64,000 nucleotides of DNA, taken from NCBI RefSeq assembly GCF_036370855.1, contig NC_088105.1:13211619-13275618 (forward strand), given 5' to 3'. The position numbers and the translations under genes are program-made. Source of the stretch: Dromaius novaehollandiae. Taxonomy: Eukaryota > Chordata > Aves > Casuariiformes > Dromaiidae. Shown here in pieces: positions 52,601-61,250 of the stretch; position 1 is the first letter of the stretch; each line of letters starts with the position of its first letter. The notes beneath the pieces are model-generated. The model did no database searches. It was not told the origin of the DNA and saw nothing but the letters and a program-made list of their open reading frames with translations.

Positions 52601-54433
52601 TTAAAGAGGTTAATTATCACAGCTGCAAAGGGCTGAAGTAATTGGCTATGGCTCAATTAAGACTTTACTGTAGGCATGCATAGTAAGCATTTTTCTGTCA
52701 CATATATACTTGATTTCAAGATCAGTCAGGAAAACCCAGCTCCCCCAAGATGTTATCCATATCAGAGAGAACAAAAAGTATGACCAAGTCCAAAAGAAAT
52801 AGGAAGCAATAAGCAAAGCATTTCAAAGACAGCAAAGCAGTATCTCCCTTTGCATTTCAGCTTTCAGCACTTGTGTCCCAACAAATACCCAATCTAGAAA
52901 TCAAAACAGCATATTGCAAACAGCAAACGAAAGCATTGGCTTCTAACCAGGTATACAGTTTATTGATAAAAGTGTTTCTACTGAAGTCATCTGGATCACT
53001 ACCACCTAACACAGCATCTACTATACGGCAAAAAGAACATGAACATTGAGGCCCAGAAAGTTAGAGTGCCTTATACATATATTTAAAAAAACAGTACTAA
53101 ACACACATGTGTGAAAGCTCTGCTATCTGTTTATTTTTAATGAATCTTCTTGGGACTTACCTGGTGCAGAAACCAGGATTTGGCATCGGGTAAGGATAGC
53201 CAGGAGGAAATCATTGTGAGAGTGGACTGTGTAAAGACAGACACTTCATTAGCAACACATCAGTCCAGCGGTCTCAAAGTAGCTTGCTACACCTTCCACA
53301 GTCAGGTTTTCCCCACACATTTAGCTGGCTAGTCACGCTTTCGATTTACATTTTTAGAAAGATTTTTTCATTTGACCCAAAACCTACATAGGAGACGCTT
53401 TTCATCCTAACAAAAGGCTATTACATGGCACAAGAAGAGTCACTTCCGGCCAGCCACTTCACCACATGAATTATAGAAATCCAGTCTTAAAACATGCAAC
53501 ACACCAAGTTCAGTGTATTCAGTCAGTGCAAGAGAATATCGGTTTTCCCTTCTCCCATGGAGATTGCTGGTAGCAGGGCTTTTGGTTTGCTTACCCCCCC
53601 ACCCCCCGCCCAAATGAGCTGGCACCAGGAAGGTTAAGTTAAATCAACCAGTTTCCTAATAAGATGCAACTTCCCAGCAGGGCAACTGAAACGCAGAATG
53701 AGTAATTATGACCAGAGTCAGAGGATTATAGCATCTTCTTTAGCCTTTGAACCAGAGAAGTGACAAGCTCCCTGCCCTTCCCCTCAGGGATCAGGAAAGA
53801 GGAAGTCAGGTGCTCCTGCAGCACTCTCAGCAATGCTAGCCAGCGCTCGCAGATCTGCACTAAGGCGATTACAGAGGACTCTCACCCTGCAGAGCTCCAC
53901 CCAGCCACCGGCAGAGAGGAAGGAGCTCTTCCTGCAACTGCCTCGGTGAAGTCTGGATTTCCCTCCCTCACTTCAGCCAGAGCATCAATGTAGCCCCAAC
54001 GAAAGAGAGAGCACCACACAGAAAGCTCTGCGTCTCTGGAGTGGCACAGAAGCAGTCTCTCCGGCTGCCTGCACAGCACGCTTTACCTACACAGCGCAAA
54101 ACCGCACTGCCGGGCCGCGGAGCGCCGCTCACCGTTGTCCTGCGTGAGCAGCCTGCGCGCCTCCAGGTCGAACTCCTCCTTGCTGATCTTCTGCTTGAAC
54201 CACAGCTTCAAGTTCGCCCAGTACCTGCGGGCGACACGAACCGCTGCACCGCCCGCACCGCCCCACCCGCCGCGGGGCCCGGCCGGCGCGCAGGCCCCGG
54301 CGAAGCGCTGCGGCGGCAACACAGCCCCCCAGCCCCGGCCGCGGTCCCGGCACACTCACTGCTTCACGTTCTCGCCCAGCGCCTCGCTCAGGCTCTTCTT
54401 GGCCGCCTCCAGCTCGCTCACGTACGTCGCCAT
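37511..54433 (-). CDS. TADA1: TADA1 (transcriptional adaptor 1, SAGA/STAGA subunit), eight exons, complete
   Basis: Core structural subunit of the SAGA/STAGA histone acetyltransferase co-activator complex in the nucleus. Its family (Ada1/Hfi1) carries a histone-fold that pairs with TAF12. Exons on the minus strand: 54433-54360, 54224-54133, 53226-53161, 45073-44976, 41950-41741, 39993-39842, 38851-38689, 37663-37511. Every junction is GT-AG with matching phase, summing to 1008 nt, i.e. 335 residues plus TAG, the same length I recall for human TADA1. Diagnostic blocks include [20 protein letters not shown] (residues 28-47), [10 protein letters not shown], a Lys-rich GKPKGKKK stretch, [62 protein letters not shown] and the C-terminal AAKEGLLLC. 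The start has G at -3 and +4. Transcription begins in a CpG island shared with PRDX6 on the opposite strand. No broken or missing exon was seen. Confidence 0.97.
37888..37911. repeat. Poly-A run (24 A) in TADA1 3' flank
   Basis: Uninterrupted A run about 225 bp upstream of TADA1 exon 8, in intron 7. No retroposon body or target-site duplication was recognised. Confidence 0.85.
38689..38851 (-). CDS. TADA1: TADA1 exon 7
   Basis: Begins with the last base of the split Cys codon and codes [30 protein letters not shown] and [10 protein letters not shown]. Acceptor TCTCTGCAG, donor GTAACT. Confidence 0.95.
39842..39993 (-). CDS. TADA1: TADA1 exon 6
   Basis: Codes [31 protein letters not shown] and YNNLIE plus TG of a Cys codon. 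The residue after LIE is Cys, whereas human has Ser. Donor GTAAGG. Confidence 0.95.
40395..40690 (+). mobile_element. CR1 LINE 3'-end fragment in TADA1 intron 5
   Basis: Reads like the last 300 bp of a CR1: GGGACAACGGCCACAAGTTG, then the GAGGTCAGACATTAG line, GATCTCCATCCTTGGAGGTT, and the GACCTGATTTAGT region common in bird CR1 3' ends. It is opposite in orientation to TADA1 and heavily degraded. Confidence 0.75.
41139..41159. repeat. Poly-A run (21 A) in TADA1 intron 5
   Basis: Simple A run in unique sequence; no flanking element recognised. Confidence 0.85.
41741..41950 (-). CDS. TADA1: TADA1 exon 5
   Basis: Seventy complete codons, [15 protein letters not shown] to VVYAVE, phase 0 at both ends. 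It includes [13 protein letters not shown] and the [14 protein letters not shown] helix expected in the histone-fold-type region. Confidence 0.96.
42040..42450 (-). mobile_element. Ancient CR1-type LINE 3' region, antisense, in TADA1 intron 4
   Basis: The plus strand shows AAGATATTCCACAGTG, a decayed CTTTTATTTAACAG block and CTAGTCATGATTTTATGGAC. These correspond, in reverse complement and in order, to the 3' portion of an old amniote CR1 family (AAAATCATGA ... TGGAATTCC). The element therefore lies in the same orientation as TADA1. Confidence 0.5.
43343..43366. repeat. (AAAAT)n short tandem repeat
   Basis: About four units of AAAAT/AATAAA in TADA1 intron 4. Confidence 0.8.
44976..45073 (-). 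CDS. TADA1: TADA1 exon 4
   Basis: Codes [11 protein letters not shown] through the basic GKPKGKKK stretch to SSVRQKFD, phase 0 at its end. Its acceptor (ATTCATAG) is preceded by a homopolymeric T/C run that supplies the polypyrimidine tract. Confidence 0.95.
45086..45111. repeat. G12-A14 homopolymer pair next to the TADA1 exon 4 acceptor
   Basis: On the plus strand twelve G are followed by fourteen A. On the minus strand this is a T-run then a C-run ending about 12 nt before the TADA1 exon 4 boundary, exactly where a polypyrimidine tract belongs. Confidence 0.85.
45988..46002 (-). promoter_or_regulatory. CTCF-type core motif in TADA1 intron 3
   Basis: CCGCCCTCTTGTGGC on the plus strand reads GCCACAAGAGGGCGG on the minus strand, close to the vertebrate CTCF core CCASYAGRKGGC. 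It is a motif match only. Confidence 0.35.
46003..50180. other. TADA1 intron 3, left part without recognised elements
   Basis: AT-rich intronic sequence. No exon-like segment with matching TADA1 phase and no clear repeat were found, apart from short homopolymers such as the C/T run near 46765-46782 and a T run near 49306-49316. Confidence 0.5.
50190..50970 (+). mobile_element. Ancient CR1-type LINE ORF2 fragment in TADA1 intron 3
   Basis: The plus strand follows the order of an old amniote CR1 ORF2: AAAGTTGGCTGACAATCTGA, AACTAAATGACTGGGTGATA, CAGATGAAATTCAATAC, a CACTCAGAAACAAGACCTT segment, CCCTACATAAAGCCAAAGCA, and TTTGTCAGCTTGGAAAAGA. It carries many substitutions and indels with no open frame, and is opposite in orientation to TADA1. 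Confidence 0.7.
50971..53160. other. TADA1 intron 3, right part
   Basis: AT-rich unique sequence; nothing coding or repetitive recognised. Confidence 0.5.
53161..53226 (-). CDS. TADA1: TADA1 exon 3
   Basis: Codes [22 protein letters not shown] plus the first base of a Glu codon. Acceptor TTTACACAG, donor GTAAGT. It is the conserved hydrophobic helix of the N-terminal region. Confidence 0.95.
54133..54224 (-). CDS. TADA1: TADA1 exon 2
   Basis: Completes Gln25 and codes [12 protein letters not shown] through LLTQDN, ending with the first base of a Val codon. Acceptor CCCGCAG, donor GTGAGC. Intron 1 is only 135 bp and extremely GC-rich. Confidence 0.96.
54360..54433 (-). CDS. TADA1: TADA1 exon 1
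   Basis: Codes [19 protein letters not shown] and on to VK plus CA of the next Gln codon; donor GTGAGT at 54359. It lies inside the shared CpG island. Phase 2. Confidence 0.95.
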
Positions 54434-54503
54434 CACCAACGCCTCCCCCCGCCCGCCACGCCGCAAAGCGTGCCGGGAGCCGCACAGCGCCCCGGCGCCG
54501 CCG

Positions 54504-54511
54504 TCACGTGA
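54504..54511. promoter_or_regulatory. TCACGTGA E-box palindrome
   Basis: A perfect 8-bp palindrome containing CACGTG, the USF/MITF-TFE class of bHLH-zip site. It sits about 70 bp upstream of the TADA1 start and about 150 bp upstream of the PRDX6 start, so it could serve both directions. Confidence 0.5.
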
Positions 54512-54601
54512 CAGCCCGCCGGGCCGCCGGCGGGGGCGTGGCAGCGCTCAGGCGCAGGCGCCAGGCCCCGCCCCCGCCCCCGTCCCCGCCGGATCGTGGG
54601 G

Positions 54602-54647
54602 GCCACACCGCGCCGTGCCGTGCGCGCCACACCGCGCCGTGCCGTGC
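54602..54647 (+). repeat. 24-bp-period direct repeat just upstream of the PRDX6 start
   Basis: A 22-bp string starting GCCACACCGCGCCGTGCC occurs at 54602-54623 and again at 54626-54647, ending 12 bp before the PRDX6 ATG. It would lie in the 5'UTR or core promoter. Confidence 0.85.
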
Positions 54648-54659
54648 CGCGCCGCAGCC

Positions 54660-54751
54660 ATGCCGGGCCTGCTGCTGGGCGACGAGGCGCCCAACTTCGA
54701 GGCGGACACCACGCAGGGCCGCATCCGCTTCCACGACTTCCTGGGCGACTC
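54660..54751 (+). CDS. PRDX6: PRDX6 exon 1
   Basis: Codes residues 1-30 and the first two bases (TC) of Ser31; donor GTGAGC. It lies in the CpG island. Confidence 0.97.
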
Positions 54752-57700
54752 GTGAGCACCGGGCCCGGGGCGGGGCAGCGCCGCGGGGAGGGAGGGGGAA
54801 CCCCCACCCCGGGACGGGACCCCCGGGAGGGCGCGGGCACCGCCACCTCGGTCCCCGGTGCCGGCCAGGACCGGGCTGGCTGCCTGTGGGGGACCCCTGT
54901 GCCCGCCGTCACCGGGAACCGCGGAGCCTGTGGGCCGCGAGCCCCCCCCGCCCCCCGGGGTCGGGATCCCCCAGCGTTAGGATCCCCGGAGCTCTCCGGG
55001 ATCGGGTGCCCCGGGACCCCGGGAGCCTCCTGGGTTGGGTGCCTCGGGATCCCCTGGGGGCTCCGGGATCGGGATCCCCTGGAGCTCTCCAGAATCCGGT
55101 GCCCCAGGATCCCCCCAGGATCGGGATCCCCAGGAGCCCTCTGAGATTGGGTGCCTCGGGATCCCCAGGAGCCCTCCGGGATCAAGATGCCCAGGAGCTC
55201 TCCGGGACTAGGATCCCCAGGAGCTCTCTGGCATTGGGTGCCCCAGGACCCCAGGACCCCCCAGAATTGGGATCCCCAGGATTGGGATCCCTAGGAGCTC
55301 TCTGGAATTGGGTGCCCCAGGACCCCAGGAGCCCCCAGGATTGGGATCCCCAGGATTGGGATCCCCGGAGGGCTCCAGGCCCCCGTGGGCTGTGCCAGCC
55401 ACGGGGGAGGGTGGCACACCAGGAGCTGGGACCGCCAGGACCCTCTCAGCTGGGCTGGAGCAGAGCTCGCAAAGGTGAAAACGAATGAGAAGGGGAGCAG
55501 AAGATCCCATCTGTAAAACCAGCCCGGGTGGGCCAAGCGCCCCGGCTCTGCGCTCTTTCAGCCCCCTTCACCACTACTGGACATCGGGGGGAGGAGGGAG
55601 CTGGTCTGTCTCCCCCTGTGCGCACAGCCGCAGGCAGTGGGAGATGAAGCACCGTCCCATAGGGCTGCTGCATCGGAGCCCCAAACAGGAGTTCGCTCCC
55701 CTGCGGACCCTTGTCGTCCCACTCGTTGGCCAGGGAGATGCCAGCCCACCCATTTCTCTTCTGTGCACAGAAGGGAAAGATGAGATTTTGAACAAAAACC
55801 CATCTGTTTCCCCAGATCACATGGTGAATGTTCCCAAGGAGTCTGGCAGGGAGGGCTTCAAAATCTTGTTCTCAGTCTATCCTGGATAAGTAATAAGTTC
55901 CCATGATCTCATTTACATAATCCAAGCCCTTTGCTGTTTCCTTTTTGCTAACGTTTATTAACTTTCGTGATCTCTGCTTCAGCCGTCTAGCTCAGAAAGA
56001 GCAAATCTGGCTGGAGTGAAGGTAGATCTTGAATCAGAAGGCTGGCTGTGGCTTGCCTCCATGAAGCTGTCTGCCAAATTATAGACCCACTGCTTTAAGC
56101 ACTGTGACCAATTCCACCATTAGCTAGGACAACCTATGCTCCCTGAACAAGAAACACCTTCTCTGGGAGGACTCTGGGCAGGTCCATATTGATAGTGCCT
56201 GGGTCAAACCTGTGGACCTGCACTGTGCAAGTCATGGTGAAGCTATGTGACTGTCCTGCGCGCTGCTCTCACCGTGGCGGCACTGTGGCTGCCCATGCCT
56301 GAGCAGAGGGAGAGTACCGCTCTCCTTTTCAGTCATGTGTCATTCTTTTGGCTCCCAAGTGCTGCAGCTGAATGCTGAAAAGCCAAACAGGCTTTTTAAT
56401 TTCTAGAAGTGTAATAAGGAAGTTCTGTAAGATCTTCCTCCAAGGGTTTGGCCGCTATTCTGTGTGCAGGGAGCATCCCCGTAATAACATTGCTCTCATT
56501 CAACGCTTTCATGGCCTGCAATCAGGATGAGTGAAGTCCTTCCTTGGTGAAACACACCTAGACTCTAAACTGTCCCTCATGAGCAGGGACAGCTCAGTAT
56601 GGATGGAGTGGATGATTTGGGGGGGGGGGGGGTGACCCTAACACTGTCCCCAGGAAGAAAAGGCTGTTTACCCTTCAGTCTGAATAGCAATGTAGGACAC
56701 ATGCTCCCAAGGAGCTGTTTTTATTCTGCAGTTGGAAAGCTGGGCCTTGCGGGTTTGGCTTGTTGTCAGGGCAAGGAGTCAGCATGCCTCCGAAATGAGC
56801 TGCTGTAGCCTGTGTGGAAGCAAAGGATTTCCTACAGGTTTCGAAACCCGTGATTTGATCACAGTGTCAGCCTGTGCTTTTTAAGGCAGATAAACGAGAG
56901 AATGGATTTCGGCAGTGTGTCAGCTATGCTCGGTCCTGGATGGGAGGCATGAACGAGCGTGGCCTTGTACACTGTGTGCAGATCAGCCTCAGCCCACAGG
57001 CAGCGTGACTGGAATAAGGAGGCACGCCTCTGCCAGTCTCTGCCACGGTCTTTTTGGACGATGTTTGTGGCAGCCCTCTCAATGCCTGCGCTTTGAGGCT
57101 AGGGAGGCCACCACGCTTATGTGCTGGGCAGTCGGACACTGGGATATTGCAGGGGCAGCCAGTGGTGAGGCAGGTACAGGCTCCTCTGAGAGGGTAGAGC
57201 CATGCTAACAGCATTTGCTGCATCACTGGAGGGAGTTGCTGGTCTCAGCAAGCGTGAGAGGCGTGATATGTTAGACTTGGCGACAATGATCCATGTTGAC
57301 CTCTAAGCTGCGTGTCCTGTCCCCTGGGGATGACGCTTGGTCTGGGTGTCAACAGAGATGCCTGTTGGAGCAGAGCTGAGCTCTGCCTCACAAGGCAGGC
57401 AGGACAAGCAGAGGTTTGCAGCAAGGATGCCTCTCCCCTCGTGTGGGCTCCGCTGCGGGTGGGCTGAGCCCTGGAAGAGAGGGAGGAGGTACTCTGAAAA
57501 CCTGGATGCCCGCTCCAGTAAAATGGCTGTCTGATGAGCCTGAGCATGGAGCAAAGCCAGACCTGCTGGAATAGCTGGAACAGCATATGAGTCCAGGCCA
57601 GTCCTGGGGATCAGCTCAGGTGTCACGTACATCCTTTGTGAGTGAGCCCATGTACATGTGAAGACGTGTAGTCAAGCCGTGGCAAAGGTCTCCGATCCTG

Positions 57701-59366
57701 TTTGAGCCTGACATGCAAAGCCACATACCTTCAGGCACGATGTCCTGCAAAGCCTGTTGCTCCGTTTCTGGCACAGACAGGAGGGGTCTGGCACAGCGCT
57801 GCTGGGACGCGCTGGCTGCAGGGCTTGGCACCCTTAATGCAGCGTTTTGAGTCCTCTCCTTTCAGCATTGATGAGTTGGGCAAACCAGGTAAAAGGAAAC
57901 TTGTTAGCTTAAATGAGAAAATAAGGTGTTGCTTGCAGGATTTTTTAAAACAGGCTGTTCCAGCCTAATCATACACATAGCAGGCTTCTTGGCCAGCATC
58001 TACTCAGCAGTTTGCTGCCTTTTTATTCAAGTAGCATAATATTGTGTAAGACACATTGTAACACCAGTGACTGGGTAGCTGCCCCTTAACTTCATTAAGA
58101 GCTATGGTAATTGCACAGCTCTGTCAGAGCTGCAGGGTGCCTTGCTTCATCCCTCTGGCTCTGTTCGCAAACCACTAAGGCAGGACTTGCTTCAACTGCT
58201 ATGACAAACAGCTGTATTTACTGACCACTGGGGGCCAGGGGTGACAAGCTGTGCAGTAAGACCTGTAAACATTGGCTAAGTTAACGTAGGAATGATGCAA
58301 TTCCTGGGCAGAAATTTTTAAGTGCTGGGGCCTGGCCTTGGATTAGCCTTTGGAAACTCCTGAGAGTTATGAGCTGTTCTGTCATAAACCCCATGGTGTT
58401 GTGATCAGAGGCCTGGTAGACACAAGTCCTGTTCTGTCTGGTTGCTGGCCTGCTGTGCCATATTGCTGCCTTTCTCTGTGCCTCAGTTTCCTCATCTGTA
58501 AAATGGGATGAATGGTATTCACCTGCTTTGTAAAGCCTAAGAAATCCATGATGGCAAGTGCTGGGCAATAGCAAGGTGGCAGTATTGTTAAAACTGCAGC
58601 CGTAATGTAATGTTGACTCCTAGCACCCCTCTTACTTCATTAATTCTTAATTTTTACTGAAGTACATTTGGAAGTTCACACCAGCAGTTGGGTTAAAGTT
58701 TGGTCCTGTGTTGTTCCTTTAAGTTGCACGATATAAATGGGTATTTTTCCTCATGGTGATTTATGCGGTGTATAGCATAGTAAATATGAGCTTTATAAAC
58801 CAGCAACGATCTTTGCAATAGCATGGCCTGCAGGCTGGCATCTCTGTGGTCTCTGGGGTATGGCGCAAACACATAGCTCTCACAGACTTTGCTCACGTGG
58901 CATCGTGTCCTTCTCCGCTTTAGGAAATGTGGGCTATTCCATCATCTCTTGGGTAGGAGGGAAGAGAGGGGTTGTGAGGCTGGAGTTCCTCAGAGCACCA
59001 TGAATGCGGCTTCTCTTGTGAAGGCTTCCAGTGCTAGGGAAGAAGGAGTTCCCGGGACAAGATTTCCTTCTCCACTTAGCAGGGAGACGAGCTGTTCCCT
59101 TAGCTGCTGCATTTGGCCTCTGTCCAACACAGTATGTACAGCTCTTTGTCCACACTGTGAATCGGAATGACAGCTCACCCTAATGCTGTCGCTTGCCCTC
59201 TTCTTTCAGATGGGGCATCCTCTTCTCTCACCCCCGGGACTTCACGCCCGTTTGCACCACGGAGCTTGGCCAGGCAGCGAAGCTAGCACCAGAGTTCAGC
59301 AAGCGCAACGTGAAGATGATCGCCCTCTCCATTGACAGCGTTGAAGACCACCTCTCCTGGAGCAAG
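54660..59366 (+). CDS. PRDX6: PRDX6 (peroxiredoxin 6), 5' part: exons 1-2, runs off the window
   Basis: Bifunctional cytosolic/lysosomal enzyme: 1-Cys peroxiredoxin (reduces H2O2 and phospholipid hydroperoxides) and Ca-independent phospholipase A2. Exons 54660-54751 and 59210-59366 join in phase 2 and give residues 1-83, beginning [18 protein letters not shown] and ending [13 protein letters not shown]. The peroxidatic Cys is in the PVCTTE motif (Cys46, human Cys47), with His38 of SHPRDF nearby. The lipase motif GDSWG gives Ser31 (human Ser32), with His25 as partner. The N-terminus is one Gly shorter than human MPGGLLLG. The start has a good context (GCAGCCATGC). Exon 2 ends in phase 0 at GTATGG; the remaining exons (about 140 residues) were not found before 64000. 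It is divergent from TADA1. Confidence 0.97.
54956..55384 (+). repeat. GC-rich minisatellite in PRDX6 intron 1
   Basis: About 430 bp of imperfect repeats built from modules such as GGGATCCCCAGGAGCTCTC, GGGATTGGGTGCC and CCAGGACCCC, in composite units of roughly 35-70 bp. The last copies (55205-55375) are the most alike. It begins about 205 bp after PRDX6 exon 1. The long open frames across it are periodic artefacts. Confidence 0.88.
55385..58380 (+). other. PRDX6: PRDX6 intron 1, middle part
   Basis: No additional coding exon was found. A run of about fourteen G occurs near 56619-56632. Nothing else stood out. Confidence 0.5.
58390..58570 (-). mobile_element. MIR-type SINE remnant in PRDX6 intron 1
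   Basis: GCCTCAGTTTCCTCATCTGT followed by AAAATGGGAT is the antisense of the MIR core sequence, in the right order with a decayed ATGGTATTCACCTGCTTTGTA continuation. This is an old amniote SINE. Confidence 0.75.
59210..59366 (+). CDS. PRDX6: PRDX6 exon 2 (both catalytic motifs)
   Basis: The first base completes Ser31; then [19 protein letters not shown] through DHLSWSK. Acceptor CCCTCTTCTTTCAG, donor AAG|GTATGG, phase 0 at its end. Confidence 0.98.
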
Positions 59367-60590
59367 GTATGGGGCACGGGGAGGCGAGAGAAGCTTGTGC
59401 AGCTGCCTTACAGCAGAGGAGCATTCACACGAAAGACCAGAGGAAAGGTCCACACAGAGATGAGCCCAGGCTTGGAATTACACATCTCCTGAGGATAACA
59501 TTATAAGATATTTGAATCCCAAAGCATGCAGGATAGGGGATGCTAAAATTCAAAACAGGAACAGTAGTGAGAGGTCTGCACAGATACTTCATTTTCATGG
59601 AGCCTTCCAAAAGTTGGCCCAAGCATGTGCGTTTCTTTCTGTGCAGCTAACAGGTCAGGAAAGCAAGACATACAAAGTAATGCTCCTGGCTGTCCTTTTG
59701 TGACAGGCACGTTGGAAACTCACCGGGGTACAAACACCAACGTACACCCGTTAGGACTGGTTTAAAGTTCAGTTAAGTGAACCAAGTGTGTCAGTGAGTA
59801 CTGCAGACTCGCTGTGCACTGATGCTTTGAAACAAGAAGAAAGTGCTATTACACCTCTCCTGTCAAACACCAAAAAGAGTAAAATGCATGCAAGGTGTAT
59901 GAGGCAGTGTCAAAAGCTCAGAGGAAGGTAGTCTATCCACACACCCTAAAATAAACCTCTGCAGTAAAACAGAAAAGTAAAGGCATGAGAACTGAATAGC
60001 TTCAAAGGGTGCAGTTCATGTCCGGGCAGGGAGGAGAGAAAAAAAGAATAAATAGGGGCATGTTAAACATAAAACCACAACTAGGAGCATGTTAAATATA
60101 AAACCACAGTAAGGGGGAAAAAATGACAACAAAATAACTTGCTAAAGGAACAAAAAAGAGACTAATGAAAAACTTAAAATGGAGCCTCAGCAATGGTGTG
60201 CTGCCAAGGAGTCTGACTCCAGGACTGACAGGTGACAGGGGTGCAAGATGAGCATTTCAGAAAGATAAGGTCAGAGCACAAAAAACCTAGGTGAATTATC
60301 AGCCTCTTTGTTAACTCTTGAACTTAGGAACATTGTCATGTGATTTGCAGGGGGCTAGTGATGATTGTGTGTAATAAGAGGTGGTAAAAGTGAGCAACTT
60401 CCCCACTCAAACATTACTTCATGTCTGAGAGTTCATGTTTGACTTGCTGTAGAAATTGCCCAGTTACTCTCTATTGCTTAAATTGGCCTTTGTACCTGAA
60501 TGGAGCATGGCACATGTGATGCCAGGTCTCAGAAGGGCCTGGGGAAAACATACAAAACCCACACCAATAAATCAGATTTCTGCATTGGTC
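59367..60590 (+). other. PRDX6: PRDX6 intron 2, first part
   Basis: No exon recognised. A short near-direct repeat of GGGGCATGTTAAACATAAAACC / GGAGCATGTTAAATATAAAACC type occurs near 60056-60108. Confidence 0.45.
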
Positions 60591-60599
60591 AAACTGGCC

Positions 60600-61250
60600 A
60601 AAACCACCAGCTGAATTAGCAGATATGTTCCATTAAGTGTAACAGAAGGTTTTGGCTTGGCTTTGGTAAGGGAATCTCATCTCCCAGTTTGTTAGAGCCT
60701 GTGGAGGGACTGTAGGGATATTGCTGACTATAAAATCCTTGAATTTCCAAGAATCTTGAATGAAATCAACTGTGAAAGGAAGGCTTTCCTGTCCATTCTT
60801 TTTGGGAGATAGGAGGAAGTGATCATTTGTTTCGAGGGAGGGAAGGCAGCATGCAGCTCCCCTGAGGGTCTGCAGGGATGTGTATGGTTCAGCATACTCA
60901 GATGATCCAGAAAAGAGGTGAACAATGAGCTGAGTTTGCTGACGCTACAGGATTATTCAGCATGGCCTCAGGTAAAACCAGGAGTTGCTGAACAGCTTCG
61001 CAATGCTGACTGATGGGAGACGGAACAGCAGGTTTGGAAAACCTTCCAGGACAATTGCAGAGGAAAGCAGAGGGCAACAGCATGAGCTGTGCATCACAGT
61101 GGTGAACTTTCCCTCAGGGAAGGGAGAGGCCTCGGAGACAGTAGCATAGACATGTCAGCTCAGTATCTGTCAAAAGGAGAACACTTAAACGCAGCCGGAG
61201 CAAAAGTTAAAAACTGGTGTGGATAAATCCGTAGCAGATTTGACTCTCTC
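60600..61250 (+). mobile_element. Ancient CR1-type LINE ORF2 fragment in PRDX6 intron 2
   Basis: The order of degraded motifs follows the CR1 reverse transcriptase: CTCCCCTGAGGGTCTGCAGG (PQGSVLGP region), GGTTCAGCATACTCAGATGA (LFN-I-NDL region), GAGTTTGCTGACGCTACAGG (KFADDTK region), and GCTGAACAGCTTCGCAATGC. It has no open frame. Its 3' limit is vague. Confidence 0.6.

Larger units (their letters stand above)
54434..54659. promoter_or_regulatory. Bidirectional promoter between TADA1 and PRDX6
   Basis: Only 226 bp separate the two divergent start codons. No TATA box is visible. Several GC boxes (CCCCGCCCCCGCCCCCG near 54567) and a GGGGGCGTGG box near 54532 are present, plus a central TCACGTGA palindrome. 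Head-to-head housekeeping genes sharing a CpG-island promoter are a known arrangement. No clear antioxidant response element (TGACNNNGC) was found here, although PRDX6 is an NRF2 target in mammals. Confidence 0.8.
54090..54960. promoter_or_regulatory. CpG island spanning the TADA1 and PRDX6 5' ends
   Basis: Dense CpG and GC-box sequence covers TADA1 exons 1-2, the intergenic gap and PRDX6 exon 1. The long open frames in this block on both strands (up to 326 codons) are compositional. Confidence 0.85.

Noticed and set aside
54508-55488. A 326-codon plus-strand frame and a 250-codon minus-strand frame around PRDX6 exon 1
   Set aside because: They run through the CpG island and the minisatellite; their repeating residues reflect the DNA repeat. 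The real coding frame is PRDX6 exon 1.
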